Assembly: GCA_024398475.1 (NCBI GenBank)
Contig: JAKSJB010000001.1
Coordinates: forward strand, 124,001-188,000
Length of the DNA stretch: 64,000 nucleotides
Direction of reading: 5' to 3'
Source of the DNA: Bacteroidaceae bacterium
Lineage (GTDB): Bacteria; Bacteroidota; Bacteroidia; Bacteroidales; Bacteroidaceae
The stretch's first letter is position 1. Every line of letters starts with the position of its first letter. Of the stretch, positions 26,627 through 35,244 are shown one piece after another. The position numbers were made by a program, and so were the translations under genes. The notes below the pieces were generated by a model. It was given only the letters and a program-made list of their open reading frames with translations, was not told the DNA's origin and ran no database searches.

Positions 26627-27775
26627 ATGCATAGCAACATATTATTGAATTGGGAGAATTTGGGTGTAAAGGCTGAGACTTCTGTCTTTCAGTTGGATGG
26701 AAAGGTGGGGGAATGTCATGCTGTACTTCATGTGGAACCTCGCGGTGAGGATTTTGCGGGTCAGTATGGAAGACTCTGCATGGCTGAAGGACTGTTGATG
26801 GCTGCACCTGAATTCCAGGGTTTCAAGGCTGTATTCAAGCGTTATTTCCTGTCGGATTCATGTAATCAGTTTCCTGTGATTGAATCGATGGGGGGTAACT
26901 CTCAATGTGCCGTTTCCTTTATTCAGCAACCTCCGCTCGACGGGAGTAAGGTGGCTGTGTGGATTTATCTGCTGAGGGGTACTGACGTCGTTATGGACGG
27001 GGGTGTCTCCGTGACGGAGCACAATGGTTACAGGAACATGTGGCAGATGGGGATGTGTGTGGATGAAGGTGATTCCTATACTCAGACTGGTAAACTGCTG
27101 GAGATGTATGAGGAGGGGCTGGAGAAGTGTGGCGCCACGATTGCCGACAACTGTATCCGTACCTGGTTCTTTGTCCGCGACGTGGATACTCAGTACGGCG
27201 GTTTGGTGAAGGCGCGCAGGGAGAACTTCAGCCGTCATGGTCTTACTCAGGATACTCACTATATTTCTTCTACAGGTATCGGAGGCGGTCCGGTTTCGGT
27301 GAAGTCTCTCGTGCAGATGGACTCTTTCTCTGTCGTGGGTCTTGATCCTTCGCAGCAGCGTTACCTTTATGCCAAGTCGCACCTGAACCCTACGTATGAG
27401 TACGGCGTGACGTTTGAGCGGGGTACCTTGGTGGAATACGGTGACCGCGGTCATGTGTTCATATCCGGTACGGCTTCTATTGACAACAGGGGTGACGTGG
27501 TGCATGTGGGTGATGTGGTGAGTCAGACCCGGCGTATGTGGGAGAATGTGGAAACGCTGCTCTCGGAGGGTGGCATGGATTTCAGCAATGTCATGCAGAT
27601 AATCGTCTATCTTAGGGATGTTGCCGACTATGAGACGGTGAGGCGTATGTTTGCTGAGAAGTTTCCTGACACTCCGTATGTCATTACTCTTGCTCCTGTG
27701 TGCCGTCCTACGTGGCTGATTGAGATGGAGTGCATGGCTGTTGACGGACGTACTACCGAATATCGTGATTACTAA
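26627..27775 (+). CDS. Rid/YjgF-fold protein with chorismatase-like architecture
   Basis: A 382-residue protein whose C-terminal half is a Rid-family domain: VFISGTASIDNRGDVVHVGD, then MDFSNVMQIIVYLRD, and a closing LIEMECMAV. The N-terminal half (residues 1-230) looks like a second, diverged domain with CIRTWFFVRDVD. The two-domain layout and length resemble FkbO/Hyg5-type chorismatases, but the catalytic residues of those enzymes cannot be confirmed by eye, so only the Rid fold is claimed. It overlaps or abuts the CcsA-like gene and is probably cotranscribed with it. Confidence 0.65.
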   Translation: MHSNILLNWENLGVKAETSVFQLDGKVGECHAVLHVEPRGEDFAGQYGRLCMAEGLLMAAPEFQGFKAVFKRYFLSDSCNQFPVIESMGGNSQCAVSFIQQPPLDGSKVAVWIYLLRGTDVVMDGGVSVTEHNGYRNMWQMGMCVDEGDSYTQTGKLLEMYEEGLEKCGATIADNCIRTWFFVRDVDTQYGGLVKARRENFSRHGLTQDTHYISSTGIGGGPVSVKSLVQMDSFSVVGLDPSQQRYLYAKSHLNPTYEYGVTFERGTLVEYGDRGHVFISGTASIDNRGDVVHVGDVVSQTRRMWENVETLLSEGGMDFSNVMQIIVYLRDVADYETVRRMFAEKFPDTPYVITLAPVCRPTWLIEMECMAVDGRTTEYRDY

Positions 27776-28853
27776 GGCAAGGATTCCGTTCATACTGCTG
27801 GCTGCCATCTGTCTGTGTATCGCTGCAGCCACAGCCGTAGATGCCCGTTGGGGATTGGATACGGCTTACGGGTGTGTGTACGGTTCCGTGTGGTTCAAGT
27901 TGCTTTGGTGTGCTGCTGCCACGACGGGTTTGATGCTTATCCTGAAACGGAGAATGTGGCACGACATTCCCGTATTTATTCTTCATTCTTCTTTCGTGAT
28001 TATCCTTGTGGGGGCTTTCGTGACTTCCGTGTCTTCTGACAGGGAGGACCTCCATCTGCGTCAGGGTGTGCCTTCTGTTTCCTTACCGTTTGTTCTCCGT
28101 GTGGATTCGTTTATGGTGGATTACTATCCCGATGGTGATGCGGTGTATGACTACAGGTGTGAATGCAGTATGTATGACGCTGACGGTGAGGGTGGCGGGG
28201 TTACTATTTCCATGAACAACATTCTCTCGCACAAGGGTTACCGCATCTATCTTTCTTCGTATGACCCCGACCTTTTGGGTGTTTATTTTACGGTAAACCA
28301 TGACCCTTACGGTACTCCCATCACTTACTTCGGATATGTGGTGCTGGCTGTAGGTGTGCTGTGGTGTGTGATGAGGCAACTGAACAGGCGCATGCGTCTG
28401 GCTGCTGTCGTGTTTCTGATTCTGCTTTCCGTGGCTTCTTTCCTGAGGTGGAAATATGCGATGGTGATGCCTGTGTCGATGCCTGTCCTGCGTTCTCCGC
28501 TTCTGGTGGTGCACGTAGGTATAATTGTCGTGGCTTATGTCCTGTATGCAGTGGCTGCTATACGTCCCAACCATTCGTTGGTACTGGTGGCTACGATGTT
28601 TCTGGCTGCCGGTATTTTCCTGGGTGCGGTGTGGGCAGGTCAGTCGTGGGGCAGTTACTGGAGTTGGGATCCCAAGGAGTCGTGGGCTTTGATAACTATG
28701 ATTGTCTATGCACTTTCATTGCACAGACAGTCGTTACCTATGTTTCAGAACGGAAAAATCTACAATCTTTATGTACGCCTTGCTTTCCTCGTACTTCTCA
28801 TGACTTACCTCGGTGTCAACTATCTCCTTGCCGGATTGCATAGTTATGCGTGA
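27765..28853 (+). CDS. ResB/CcsA-like cytochrome c assembly membrane protein (compact fusion)
   Basis: A membrane protein of about 362 residues. Two or three N-terminal helices and a periplasmic segment (RVDSFMVDYYPDGDAVYDY) resemble ResB/CcsB. Further helices carry the CcsA haem-handling WWD signature WGSYWSWDPKESWAL, with flanking His residues (LLVVHVG before, LSLHRQ after). It is much shorter than usual CcsBA fusions. Start is uncertain: GTG at 27765 overlaps the end of the Rid gene by 11 bases and puts ITKARIPFILL at the N-terminus; an ATG at 27720 is the alternative. No cytochrome c gene lies in the window. Confidence 0.8.
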   Translation: MITKARIPFILLAAICLCIAAATAVDARWGLDTAYGCVYGSVWFKLLWCAAATTGLMLILKRRMWHDIPVFILHSSFVIILVGAFVTSVSSDREDLHLRQGVPSVSLPFVLRVDSFMVDYYPDGDAVYDYRCECSMYDADGEGGGVTISMNNILSHKGYRIYLSSYDPDLLGVYFTVNHDPYGTPITYFGYVVLAVGVLWCVMRQLNRRMRLAAVVFLILLSVASFLRWKYAMVMPVSMPVLRSPLLVVHVGIIVVAYVLYAVAAIRPNHSLVLVATMFLAAGIFLGAVWAGQSWGSYWSWDPKESWALITMIVYALSLHRQSLPMFQNGKIYNLYVRLAFLVLLMTYLGVNYLLAGLHSYA

Positions 28854-28854
28854 A

Positions 28855-28950
28855 AAGGCGGTTCGCCTTTTTGAGTCTACGAGTTTTCGATACTTCGATA
28901 ATTCGAGATTTCGATAATTCGAGGAATCGAGCAAATGGCTAATGGCCAAT
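28855..28950. repeat. Terminator-like hairpin and dispersed repeats after the CcsA-like gene
   Basis: AAAGGCG/CGCCTTT with a T-run (28855-28873) could end the upstream transcript. Next come GAGTCTACGAG and repeated TTCGATA/ATTCGA words (28873-28931) and a GCAAATGGCTAATGGCCAAT repeat (28931-28950). Confidence 0.55.
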
Positions 28951-28957
28951 ATCCCTC

Positions 28958-29149
28958 CTATTTAAGCAATTCCTTGAAGTGCTTCATCATACTTTCCTGC
29001 TGTTCGGGTGAAAGATCGGGGTAGTATGTCTTGATGGTCTGTAGAAAGGCTTGTTCTGCCTTTGTACGCATCTGTGCCTTTCCTGCCCGTATGCCTGCCG
29101 TGAGTTCGTTTTTCGGCAGCAATGCCCTGTTGAAATTTCCGTCGCTCAT
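28958..29149 (-). CDS. Small conserved-looking hypothetical protein
   Basis: A 63-residue, charged, helical protein (LTAGIRAGKAQMRTKAEQAF, then TYYPDLSPEQQESMMKHF). It starts 16 bases downstream of the murF-alr stop on the same strand. Its frame is clean and its composition protein-like. No family is recognised. Probably translated from the end of the murF-alr transcript. Confidence 0.6.
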   Translation of the reverse strand: MSDGNFNRALLPKNELTAGIRAGKAQMRTKAEQAFLQTIKTYYPDLSPEQQESMMKHFKELLK

Positions 29150-29165
29150 TGGGTGTCAGTTTTTT

Positions 29166-31712
29166 TTATTCCTGTGTATAGATACGCTGAACACGTGGTG
29201 ATATGCCTGTAAGTACTTCGTATGGGATGGTGCCGAGTGCATCACTCAATACGGTGATTGGGAGGTCGTCGCCGAAGATGATTGCCTGATCGCCTTGCTT
29301 GCAGTCGATATCGGTAACGTCAATCATACATACGTCCATGCAGATGTTGCCTACATACGGTGCTTTCTTTCCGTTTACAAGACAGTAGCAGTTGCCGTTG
29401 CCGAGGCGGCGGTTGAGTCCGTCTGCATACCCGATAGGGATGGCTGCAATGCGACTTGGTCGTTCCACGTGTCCGCGGCGGCTGTAGCCTACGGTATCGG
29501 TGGCTGGAATGTCGCGTATCTGAAGTATGGTGGTCTTGAGTGTTGCCACGTTGTTGATGATTTGGTTGTTGCGGCTGTTGATGCCGTATAGTCCCAAGCC
29601 AAGTCGTACCATGTCGAGATGGTATTTCGGGAAATGTTCGATTCCTGCTGAATTGCAGATGTGGCGAAGTATCTTGTGACTGAATGCTGACTGTAGTTTC
29701 CTTGATGCTTCGTCGTAAAGACGGAACTGATGGTGGGAGAATTCATCGAAGCAATCGTCGTCGCTGCCTACGAAATGGCTGAATACTGAACAGGGGGTGA
29801 GGGCTGACTGCTTGTGAAGCCGTTCGATGAGTCGCTCCATGTCGGTTTCAGGATTGAATCCAAGGCGGTGCATTCCGGTGTCGAGTTTTATGTGGATAGG
29901 GAAATTGGTGATTCCTTCCTTTTCTGCTGCAAAGATGAGTGCATCGAGCAACTGGAAATTATATACTTCGGGTTCAAGACGATAGTCGAACAGCATCTTG
30001 AAGGAGGTCATCTCTGGATTCATTATCATGATGTTGGCTGTCACTCCTGCTTTTCTGAGGTCGGCACCTTCGTCTGCTACCGCAACTGCAAGGTAGTCAA
30101 CTCCGTTTGCCTGGAGGGTCTTGCTTGTTTCAACCGGACCGATTCCGTATGCCGATGCCTTGACCATGCACACCATCTTTGTTTCGGGTTGCATGAATGA
30201 ACGGTAGTAGTGTACGTTGTCAATGAGTGCATTGAGGTTTACTTCCAGTATGGTCTGGTGTACCTTGAGTGTCAATCTGTCGCATAACTGGTCGAAATGA
30301 TAGTTGCGCGCTCCCTTGATGAGAATGAATTCGTTGTTGAGTTGGCTGAACACCTCACTTTCGGTCAGTTCTTCCGTAGTGTGGAAGAAATGGCGTTCCA
30401 TCGGGAAATACTCTGCACATGAGAATATCTCGTCTCCTACGCCTATGACTTTCTCGATTCCTCGGTTTACTGCCATCTGTGCTACTCGGCTGTAGAGCGA
30501 ACGTGGGGCTTCGCCGCTTTGGAGAATGTCGCTCAGAATGAGTGTGCGGCGTTGTGTGTTGTTTTCCGTAGTGCGGCGCGACATGAAGTCGAGTGCAATG
30601 TCGAGTGAATGGATGTCGGAATTGTATGTGTCGTTGATAAGTGTACATCCGTTGATTCCGTCCTTCACTTCCAGACGCATGGCTACTGGTTCCAGACGGC
30701 TCATCCGTTCCAGAATCGTGTTCATCCATGTATCTCCGTCTATGCCGTATTGCGATGATTGACTGCCCTTACGTTCCATTCCTTTGAGTTTGTGGCATAC
30801 TGCCAGGCATGTTATGGAGTTCTCAATTGAGGCGTTGTCAATGAACGGAATCGTGTATTTTCCCGATTCTCCGTTGATGGTGTATGTTATGGTGGCTTTC
30901 GAACCGTGTTTCTCCACACTCCTGATTACGGGGTATTCGGTGACCTTGTCCTTAATCTCCTGGCGGGCTACTCGGTTGATGAGTTCTGACTGAAGATTGA
31001 TTATGGCTGTGTCGCAGTCCTTGAACAACTTGAGTTTCTCATCGCATTTGCCTTCGAGTGTGTAGAAGTTTTCCTGATGTGCCATTCCGATGTTGGTCAT
31101 CACGCTGATTTGTGGCCGTATCATGCGGTTGAGGCTGTCCATCTCGTCGGGATTGGAAATTCCTGCTTCGATGATTGCCAGGTCGTGATGCCCGTCCATG
31201 AGCCAAAGTGAAAGGGGTACTCCTATCTGTGAATTGTAACTGCGTGGTGAACGACATACGTTGAAGTCGGGCGAAAGCAACTGGTAGAGCCATTCCTTGA
31301 CTGTTGTCTTTCCGTTGCTTCCGGTGATGGCTATGATTGGTATGGCGAACTGCTGACGGTGATATGCTGCAAGACTCTGCAGGGCATGAAGACTGTCGTG
31401 AACTACCAGAAAGTTGGCTTCTCCGTAGGATTGCTGACTTTCGCGTGCAAGAGTACCTATGTGGGCATCGGAACCGGATGTCTGGAATTGCTGCGGAATA
31501 TACTCTACTACGAAATTCCTTACTCCCCGTCTGTAGAGTTCCTCGATGTATCTGTGTCCGTCGTTGCGTGCTGTCCTGATGGCAAAGAACAGGGTCTCTT
31601 CAGGAAAACAGAGTGAACGGCTGTCGATGAGCAACCAGTTTATGGTAGCATCAAGGCTGCCATGGCGTTCTGCTGACGTAATTCTTGCAATGTCACTAAT
31701 CTTGTATTGCAT
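29166..31712 (-). CDS. murF-alr: Bifunctional MurF ligase / alanine racemase
   Basis: An 848-residue fusion for cell-wall synthesis. Residues 1 to about 455 are MurF, which adds D-Ala-D-Ala to the UDP-MurNAc-tripeptide, with P-loop ITGSNGKTTVKEW near residue 128 and ITINGESGKYTIPF-type central sheet sequence. Residues from about 470 are a fold-type III alanine racemase, with the PLP Lys in MVKASAYGIG (about residue 517), HRLGFNPE, and the second catalytic Tyr probably in VGYSRRGHV. Supplying D-Ala and using D-Ala-D-Ala in one chain is typical of Bacteroidota. It overlaps the GSCFA gene by 17 bases. Confidence 0.95.
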   Translation of the reverse strand: MQYKISDIARITSAERHGSLDATINWLLIDSRSLCFPEETLFFAIRTARNDGHRYIEELYRRGVRNFVVEYIPQQFQTSGSDAHIGTLARESQQSYGEANFLVVHDSLHALQSLAAYHRQQFAIPIIAITGSNGKTTVKEWLYQLLSPDFNVCRSPRSYNSQIGVPLSLWLMDGHHDLAIIEAGISNPDEMDSLNRMIRPQISVMTNIGMAHQENFYTLEGKCDEKLKLFKDCDTAIINLQSELINRVARQEIKDKVTEYPVIRSVEKHGSKATITYTINGESGKYTIPFIDNASIENSITCLAVCHKLKGMERKGSQSSQYGIDGDTWMNTILERMSRLEPVAMRLEVKDGINGCTLINDTYNSDIHSLDIALDFMSRRTTENNTQRRTLILSDILQSGEAPRSLYSRVAQMAVNRGIEKVIGVGDEIFSCAEYFPMERHFFHTTEELTESEVFSQLNNEFILIKGARNYHFDQLCDRLTLKVHQTILEVNLNALIDNVHYYRSFMQPETKMVCMVKASAYGIGPVETSKTLQANGVDYLAVAVADEGADLRKAGVTANIMIMNPEMTSFKMLFDYRLEPEVYNFQLLDALIFAAEKEGITNFPIHIKLDTGMHRLGFNPETDMERLIERLHKQSALTPCSVFSHFVGSDDDCFDEFSHHQFRLYDEASRKLQSAFSHKILRHICNSAGIEHFPKYHLDMVRLGLGLYGINSRNNQIINNVATLKTTILQIRDIPATDTVGYSRRGHVERPSRIAAIPIGYADGLNRRLGNGNCYCLVNGKKAPYVGNICMDVCMIDVTDIDCKQGDQAIIFGDDLPITVLSDALGTIPYEVLTGISPRVQRIYTQE

Positions 31713-32580
31713 CTTTCAATATCTGAATTTGTTTGTTGGTTTCTGTGATGAGTCTTTTATATTCGGGTGCGTCTGGATTTGACGGCCTATGACGCAGAGT
31801 TCGGTTGAGACGTTCAAATTTTTCGATGAATCCGATAGTTCCGCTGTCCATATAGGTTTGGCAGAACATACTCCAGATGTATTCTATGGCTGTGTCTGAC
31901 GGGTGCATCATGTCATCGTTGTAGAATCTGTAATCCCTCAACTCGTCAATCATGATTTCGTATGATGGGAAGTAGGAACATGATTCGGGACATGCCTTGC
32001 AGATTTTCTCTATGGCAAGCAAGAGTGTTGCCTTACTGAGTTGATTCTCGTGAAGCCCGTCCTTCAGGTGTCTGATGGGACTTACCGTAAAAATAAACTG
32101 TGTACCGTTCTTTTCCTTTTGACGTTGTATGCACTCAATCCACTTATCTGCGATTTCATCGGCACTCAACCGATGCCTTTCAAACATGTTCTCTGGATTC
32201 TTCCTGCAGTTTGCGACGATTTTTCCCGTAGATTTAAGGGTATAGACGTATGCTGTACCAAAGGTTACTATGATGAGGCCGGCTTCTGATACCCTTGACT
32301 GTAGTTCATTGTAGGCATCAGCAGGATTTACGACTCTGGAATGCATCCATTCCAGTGCGTCCCGGTCAATATTGGGATTCAGGACCTGAAGGATTGAAGC
32401 CGGGTTGTATAGTGTACCCATTGGATTGACAGTACAGTCAAATCCTCCATCAGTCATTTTCTCCCCGATGTTGTCGGTGAAGCATGAACCAAGCATCACG
32501 ACGCGGTTACGGTGGCAAATGGCAATACCGTCTTTTGTCGTCTTAACCTTTGTCCTGAATGTGAAATCCTGATTCAGCAT
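31696..32580 (-). CDS. GSCFA-domain protein
   Basis: A 294-residue cytoplasmic protein of the GSCFA family, named for the motif seen here as MLGSCFTDNIGEKM near residue 30. Other conserved blocks are NPMGTLYNPASI, IVTFGTAYVY and FTVSPIRHLKDG. The family is probably an SGNH-like hydrolase, but the function is unknown. The frame continues to 32649, but the promoter at 32605-32636 lies in that extension, so the start MLNQDFTF at 32580 is chosen. Its 3' end overlaps murF-alr. Confidence 0.88.
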   Translation of the reverse strand: MLNQDFTFRTKVKTTKDGIAICHRNRVVMLGSCFTDNIGEKMTDGGFDCTVNPMGTLYNPASILQVLNPNIDRDALEWMHSRVVNPADAYNELQSRVSEAGLIIVTFGTAYVYTLKSTGKIVANCRKNPENMFERHRLSADEIADKWIECIQRQKEKNGTQFIFTVSPIRHLKDGLHENQLSKATLLLAIEKICKACPESCSYFPSYEIMIDELRDYRFYNDDMMHPSDTAIEYIWSMFCQTYMDSGTIGFIEKFERLNRTLRHRPSNPDAPEYKRLITETNKQIQILKDAIQD

Positions 32581-32604
32581 ATTCCGATAGTATGAAATCA
32601 ATTG

Positions 32605-32636
32605 CAAAATTACTGAACTTCTACGACATAACCAAC
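32605..32636 (-). promoter_or_regulatory. Promoter of GSCFA-murF-alr
   Basis: On the - strand GTTG (32636-32633), 20 bases, TAATTTTG (32612-32605). The position excludes the upstream Met of the GSCFA frame. Confidence 0.6.
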
Positions 32637-32704
32637 AAATTCGTGCCATAATTCATAGAAGTCATCGTGGCAGTACTCATAAATGAGTAAACTTGAAAAA
32701 TGAA

Positions 32705-32734
32705 AGAACCTTTATCGCAACTGATAAAGGTTCT
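32705..32734 (-). terminator. Terminator after the sigma/anti-sigma pair
   Basis: 12-bp perfect stem AGAACCTTTATC/GATAAAGGTTCT (32705-32716, 32723-32734), 6-base loop, in the gap downstream of the anti-sigma-like gene. Confidence 0.7.
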
Positions 32735-32833
32735 ATTCAGAGTTACTAATGTAACGTTGTTTTTGAGAGAATTGAAACTTCCCAGTTTCTATGTTTCTCG
32801 GTTTTAGTTAAAGCATATAAAAGAAAATGATTG

Positions 32834-33334
32834 TTAAAGTCCTTCTTCTACAATCGCATCGAGTTTCCTGATCGAATCGGCCTGTGCCATTGCATCATGT
32901 TGGTTTCGGTCAATGATGTGAATGGTTGAGGTGATGTCCTCGGTGCGTGTGTATGTGTCAGCGATTACAGGTGCCCCCGGAACTTCACTGACTGAGTTCT
33001 TCTGTAGTGCACGTTCGGCTACATTGCCGATTGTGAGTGTTACAGCCACTACTGCTGCAGCCTTCATGAAGGAACTGATTCGTGAAGCGAGAGGTATAAT
33101 CCTTGCTTCAACTTCAGTGTCTTCACAGACAACATCAACCATTCTCTGCTTGAAGTCGTCACTGAGGCATTGGTCAGTCGCTTCGTTTTCATAAATGAAA
33201 AGTTCAGCATACTGTTTCAGATGGCTTGGAACATCTTCCTGACTGAAGAATGTGCGCAGAATCTGCTCTTCCTCCAGTGTTGTCTCGCATTGCCAGTAGC
33301 GTTCGAGTAGTTGTTCGATGTATTTGTAATCCAT
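32834..33334 (-). CDS. Putative membrane anti-sigma-like protein
   Basis: A 166-residue protein with a Glu-rich N-terminal helical part (YIEQLLERYWQCETTLEEEQ), one hydrophobic segment at about residues 90-108 (SFMKAAAVVAVTLTIGNVA) and a short C-terminal tail. It begins 14 bases after the ECF sigma gene. Position and topology fit an anti-sigma or sigma-linked membrane protein; no named domain was recognised. Confidence 0.65.
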   Translation of the reverse strand: MDYKYIEQLLERYWQCETTLEEEQILRTFFSQEDVPSHLKQYAELFIYENEATDQCLSDDFKQRMVDVVCEDTEVEARIIPLASRISSFMKAAAVVAVTLTIGNVAERALQKNSVSEVPGAPVIADTYTRTEDITSTIHIIDRNQHDAMAQADSIRKLDAIVEEGL

Positions 33335-33348
33335 CTGGTTTTATGGTT

Positions 33349-33855
33349 TTAATGATTGTTTTGTTTCGTTATTTTCTCCTTGACCGCCTGTCTTGCCCTG
33401 AATAGCGTAACCTTGACGTCTGAAAGACTGAGGTTCATCGTTTCTGCTATTTCCTGATAGTTCTTTCCTTCAATGTCTCGCAGTTGGATGATTGTCCTCT
33501 GTTTTTCCGGAAGTTGGCTTATTATGTCATTTACGGCTTCGTGCCGCTGAATGTTCATAAGTTGTTCATCCGGGGAGCGGTCGTTGTTCTGTCTGTCATG
33601 CACCTTCTCATCGAGTGAAATGTTTCGGTGCTCCATTCTGTCGATATGGTCGAGTGACAGATTGCGGCAGATGGTCATTGCGTAAGTTCCGAGATTCTTG
33701 ATTTCATTCAGTTGGTCTCTTCCTTCCCAAAGTCGAATCAGTGTGTCCTGAACTACGTCTTCTGCTTCCTGCCTATTGCGCGTAATACGCAGCGCAAGCC
33801 TGAAGAGTTGGTCTCCGAGTGGGAGTATGTCGTTCTTGAAACTGATTTCTTTCAT
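33349..33855 (-). CDS. ECF-type RNA polymerase sigma factor
   Basis: A 168-residue sigma-70 family ECF factor. Region 2 is seen in FRLALRITRNRQEAEDVVQDTLI (about residues 18-40) and region 4 in QRTIIQLRDIEGKNYQEIA followed by MNLSLSDVKVTLFRARQAVK. It is cotranscribed with the downstream membrane protein. The regulon is unknown. Confidence 0.93.
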   Translation of the reverse strand: MKEISFKNDILPLGDQLFRLALRITRNRQEAEDVVQDTLIRLWEGRDQLNEIKNLGTYAMTICRNLSLDHIDRMEHRNISLDEKVHDRQNNDRSPDEQLMNIQRHEAVNDIISQLPEKQRTIIQLRDIEGKNYQEIAETMNLSLSDVKVTLFRARQAVKEKITKQNNH

Positions 33856-33873
33856 CTGTCTCTATAAGTAAGA

Positions 33874-33906
33874 CGGATGAACCGAACATAAGTTACAGTT
33901 CATCCG
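33874..33906. terminator. Hairpin between argB and the sigma gene
   Basis: 9-bp stem CGGATGAAC/GTTCATCCG (33874-33882, 33898-33906) in the 63-base gap. The T-run is on the right, so it would work for rightward transcripts, while both flanking genes are leftward. It may still end argB transcription or act as a leader structure for the sigma gene. Confidence 0.4.
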
Positions 33907-33918
33907 ATTTTTTTTCAA

Positions 33919-34689
33919 TTATTTTGTGATTTTTGTTCCTGCATCGCTACCTATGGCGTCGGCTTTGGTTATAATTACCTGAGTTACACCCTGTTCTATG
34001 GCATCAAACGAATTCTGCAGTTTTGGAATCATTCCGCCCTGTATCACACCTTCGTCCTTAAGTCGGAGGAAATCCTCGTGTGTGATGTGTGGAATTACAC
34101 TGTTGTCATCGTTTTCGTCGGCAAGTACACCGGCTTTCTCGAAGCAGTAGATCAGCGTTACATCATAATATGGTGTGAGTGCCTTTGCCACTTCACCTGC
34201 AATCGTGTCTGCGTTTGTGTTGAGCAATGAACCTTGGCGGTCGTGTGTCAGAGGTGCCATTACGGGTACTATCCCCTGACTGATTATGTTGTTCAGTTGG
34301 TTTCCATCTACCTTATCCACGTCGCCTACGAATCCAAAGTCGATAGGGTTGGCTGGGCGTCGGTGGGATTGAATGACATTCATGTCGGCTCCCGTAAGAC
34401 CGAGGGCATTGATGCCGCGTGACTGCAACTGCGCTACGATGTTCTTGTTTACCAATCCTCCGTAAACCATTGTCACTACCTGAAGCATTTCACTGTCAGT
34501 AACACGTCTTCCGTCAATCATCTTTGTTTCTATTCCAAGACGTGTAGCCATCTGTGTGGCACTGCGTCCGCCTCCGTGTACGAGAAGTTTGTCACCAGGG
34601 ATACGGGCAAAGTCGTTGAGCAGTTGGTTCAGTGTGTCGGGTTGCTCCACTATCTTTCCGCCTACCTTTATTATTGTTATCGGTTTCAT
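33919..34689 (-). CDS. argB: Acetylglutamate kinase
   Basis: A 256-residue amino-acid kinase for the second step of arginine synthesis. The motifs are ITIIKVGGKIVEQP (ATP phosphate binding), LLVHGGGRSATQMA (N-acetylglutamate site) and NTNADTIAGEVAKAL. Its start overlaps the aroK stop by 4 bases, so the two are translationally coupled. No other arginine gene is in the window. Confidence 0.95.
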   Translation of the reverse strand: MKPITIIKVGGKIVEQPDTLNQLLNDFARIPGDKLLVHGGGRSATQMATRLGIETKMIDGRRVTDSEMLQVVTMVYGGLVNKNIVAQLQSRGINALGLTGADMNVIQSHRRPANPIDFGFVGDVDKVDGNQLNNIISQGIVPVMAPLTHDRQGSLLNTNADTIAGEVAKALTPYYDVTLIYCFEKAGVLADENDDNSVIPHITHEDFLRLKDEGVIQGGMIPKLQNSFDAIEQGVTQVIITKADAIGSDAGTKITK

Positions 34690-35216
34690 TGCTGAGTTAT
34701 TTTCTTTATGATTTCTACATAATTATCTATCTGTTCCTGCAGATGTATTGTCTGTATCTCCACGGTCTTCTTTGCCTTTGAGTAGAATGGTTCACGCTTG
34801 CTGAGAGAGTCTGCGATGTATTCAGCCAACTGTGAATCGGTCTTACCTTCAAGCAATGGACGTTTTGTGTGACTCATGTGGAGATGGTCAATGAGGGTTG
34901 GGATTTCAGCCTTCAGATATACAGTCATGGCTTTGTCGTTCATGTAATCCATGTTGTCGAAAAAACAAGGAGTACCGCCTCCTACGGCAATAACTGTATT
35001 CTTCTTTCCTATTACTTCGTGCAGCATCTCACGTTCAATCTGTCGGAATCCTTCTTCTCCGCTTTCACGGAAAATATCAGGAATGGTCTTTCCGCATTGT
35101 TCCTCAATGTACCAGTCGAGGTCGCAGAAATCTGTACCGAGATTCTGTGAGAGAGCCTTACCCAAAGTGGTCTTGCCGGCTCCCATGTATCCTATCAGTA
35201 TGATGGATTGATTCAT
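34686..35216 (-). CDS. aroK: Shikimate kinase
   Basis: A 176-residue P-loop kinase of the shikimate pathway. It has Walker A GYMGAGKTTLGKAL, the shikimate-binding DLDWYIE and GEEGFRQIE, and IAVGGGTPCF (Walker B region GGG). The LID contains HTKRPLLEG. It lies 28 bases downstream of topA and overlaps argB. Confidence 0.95.
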   Translation of the reverse strand: MNQSIILIGYMGAGKTTLGKALSQNLGTDFCDLDWYIEEQCGKTIPDIFRESGEEGFRQIEREMLHEVIGKKNTVIAVGGGTPCFFDNMDYMNDKAMTVYLKAEIPTLIDHLHMSHTKRPLLEGKTDSQLAEYIADSLSKREPFYSKAKKTVEIQTIHLQEQIDNYVEIIKKITQQ

Positions 35217-35244
35217 ATTCTATAGTACGAATTATTGAGAACCA

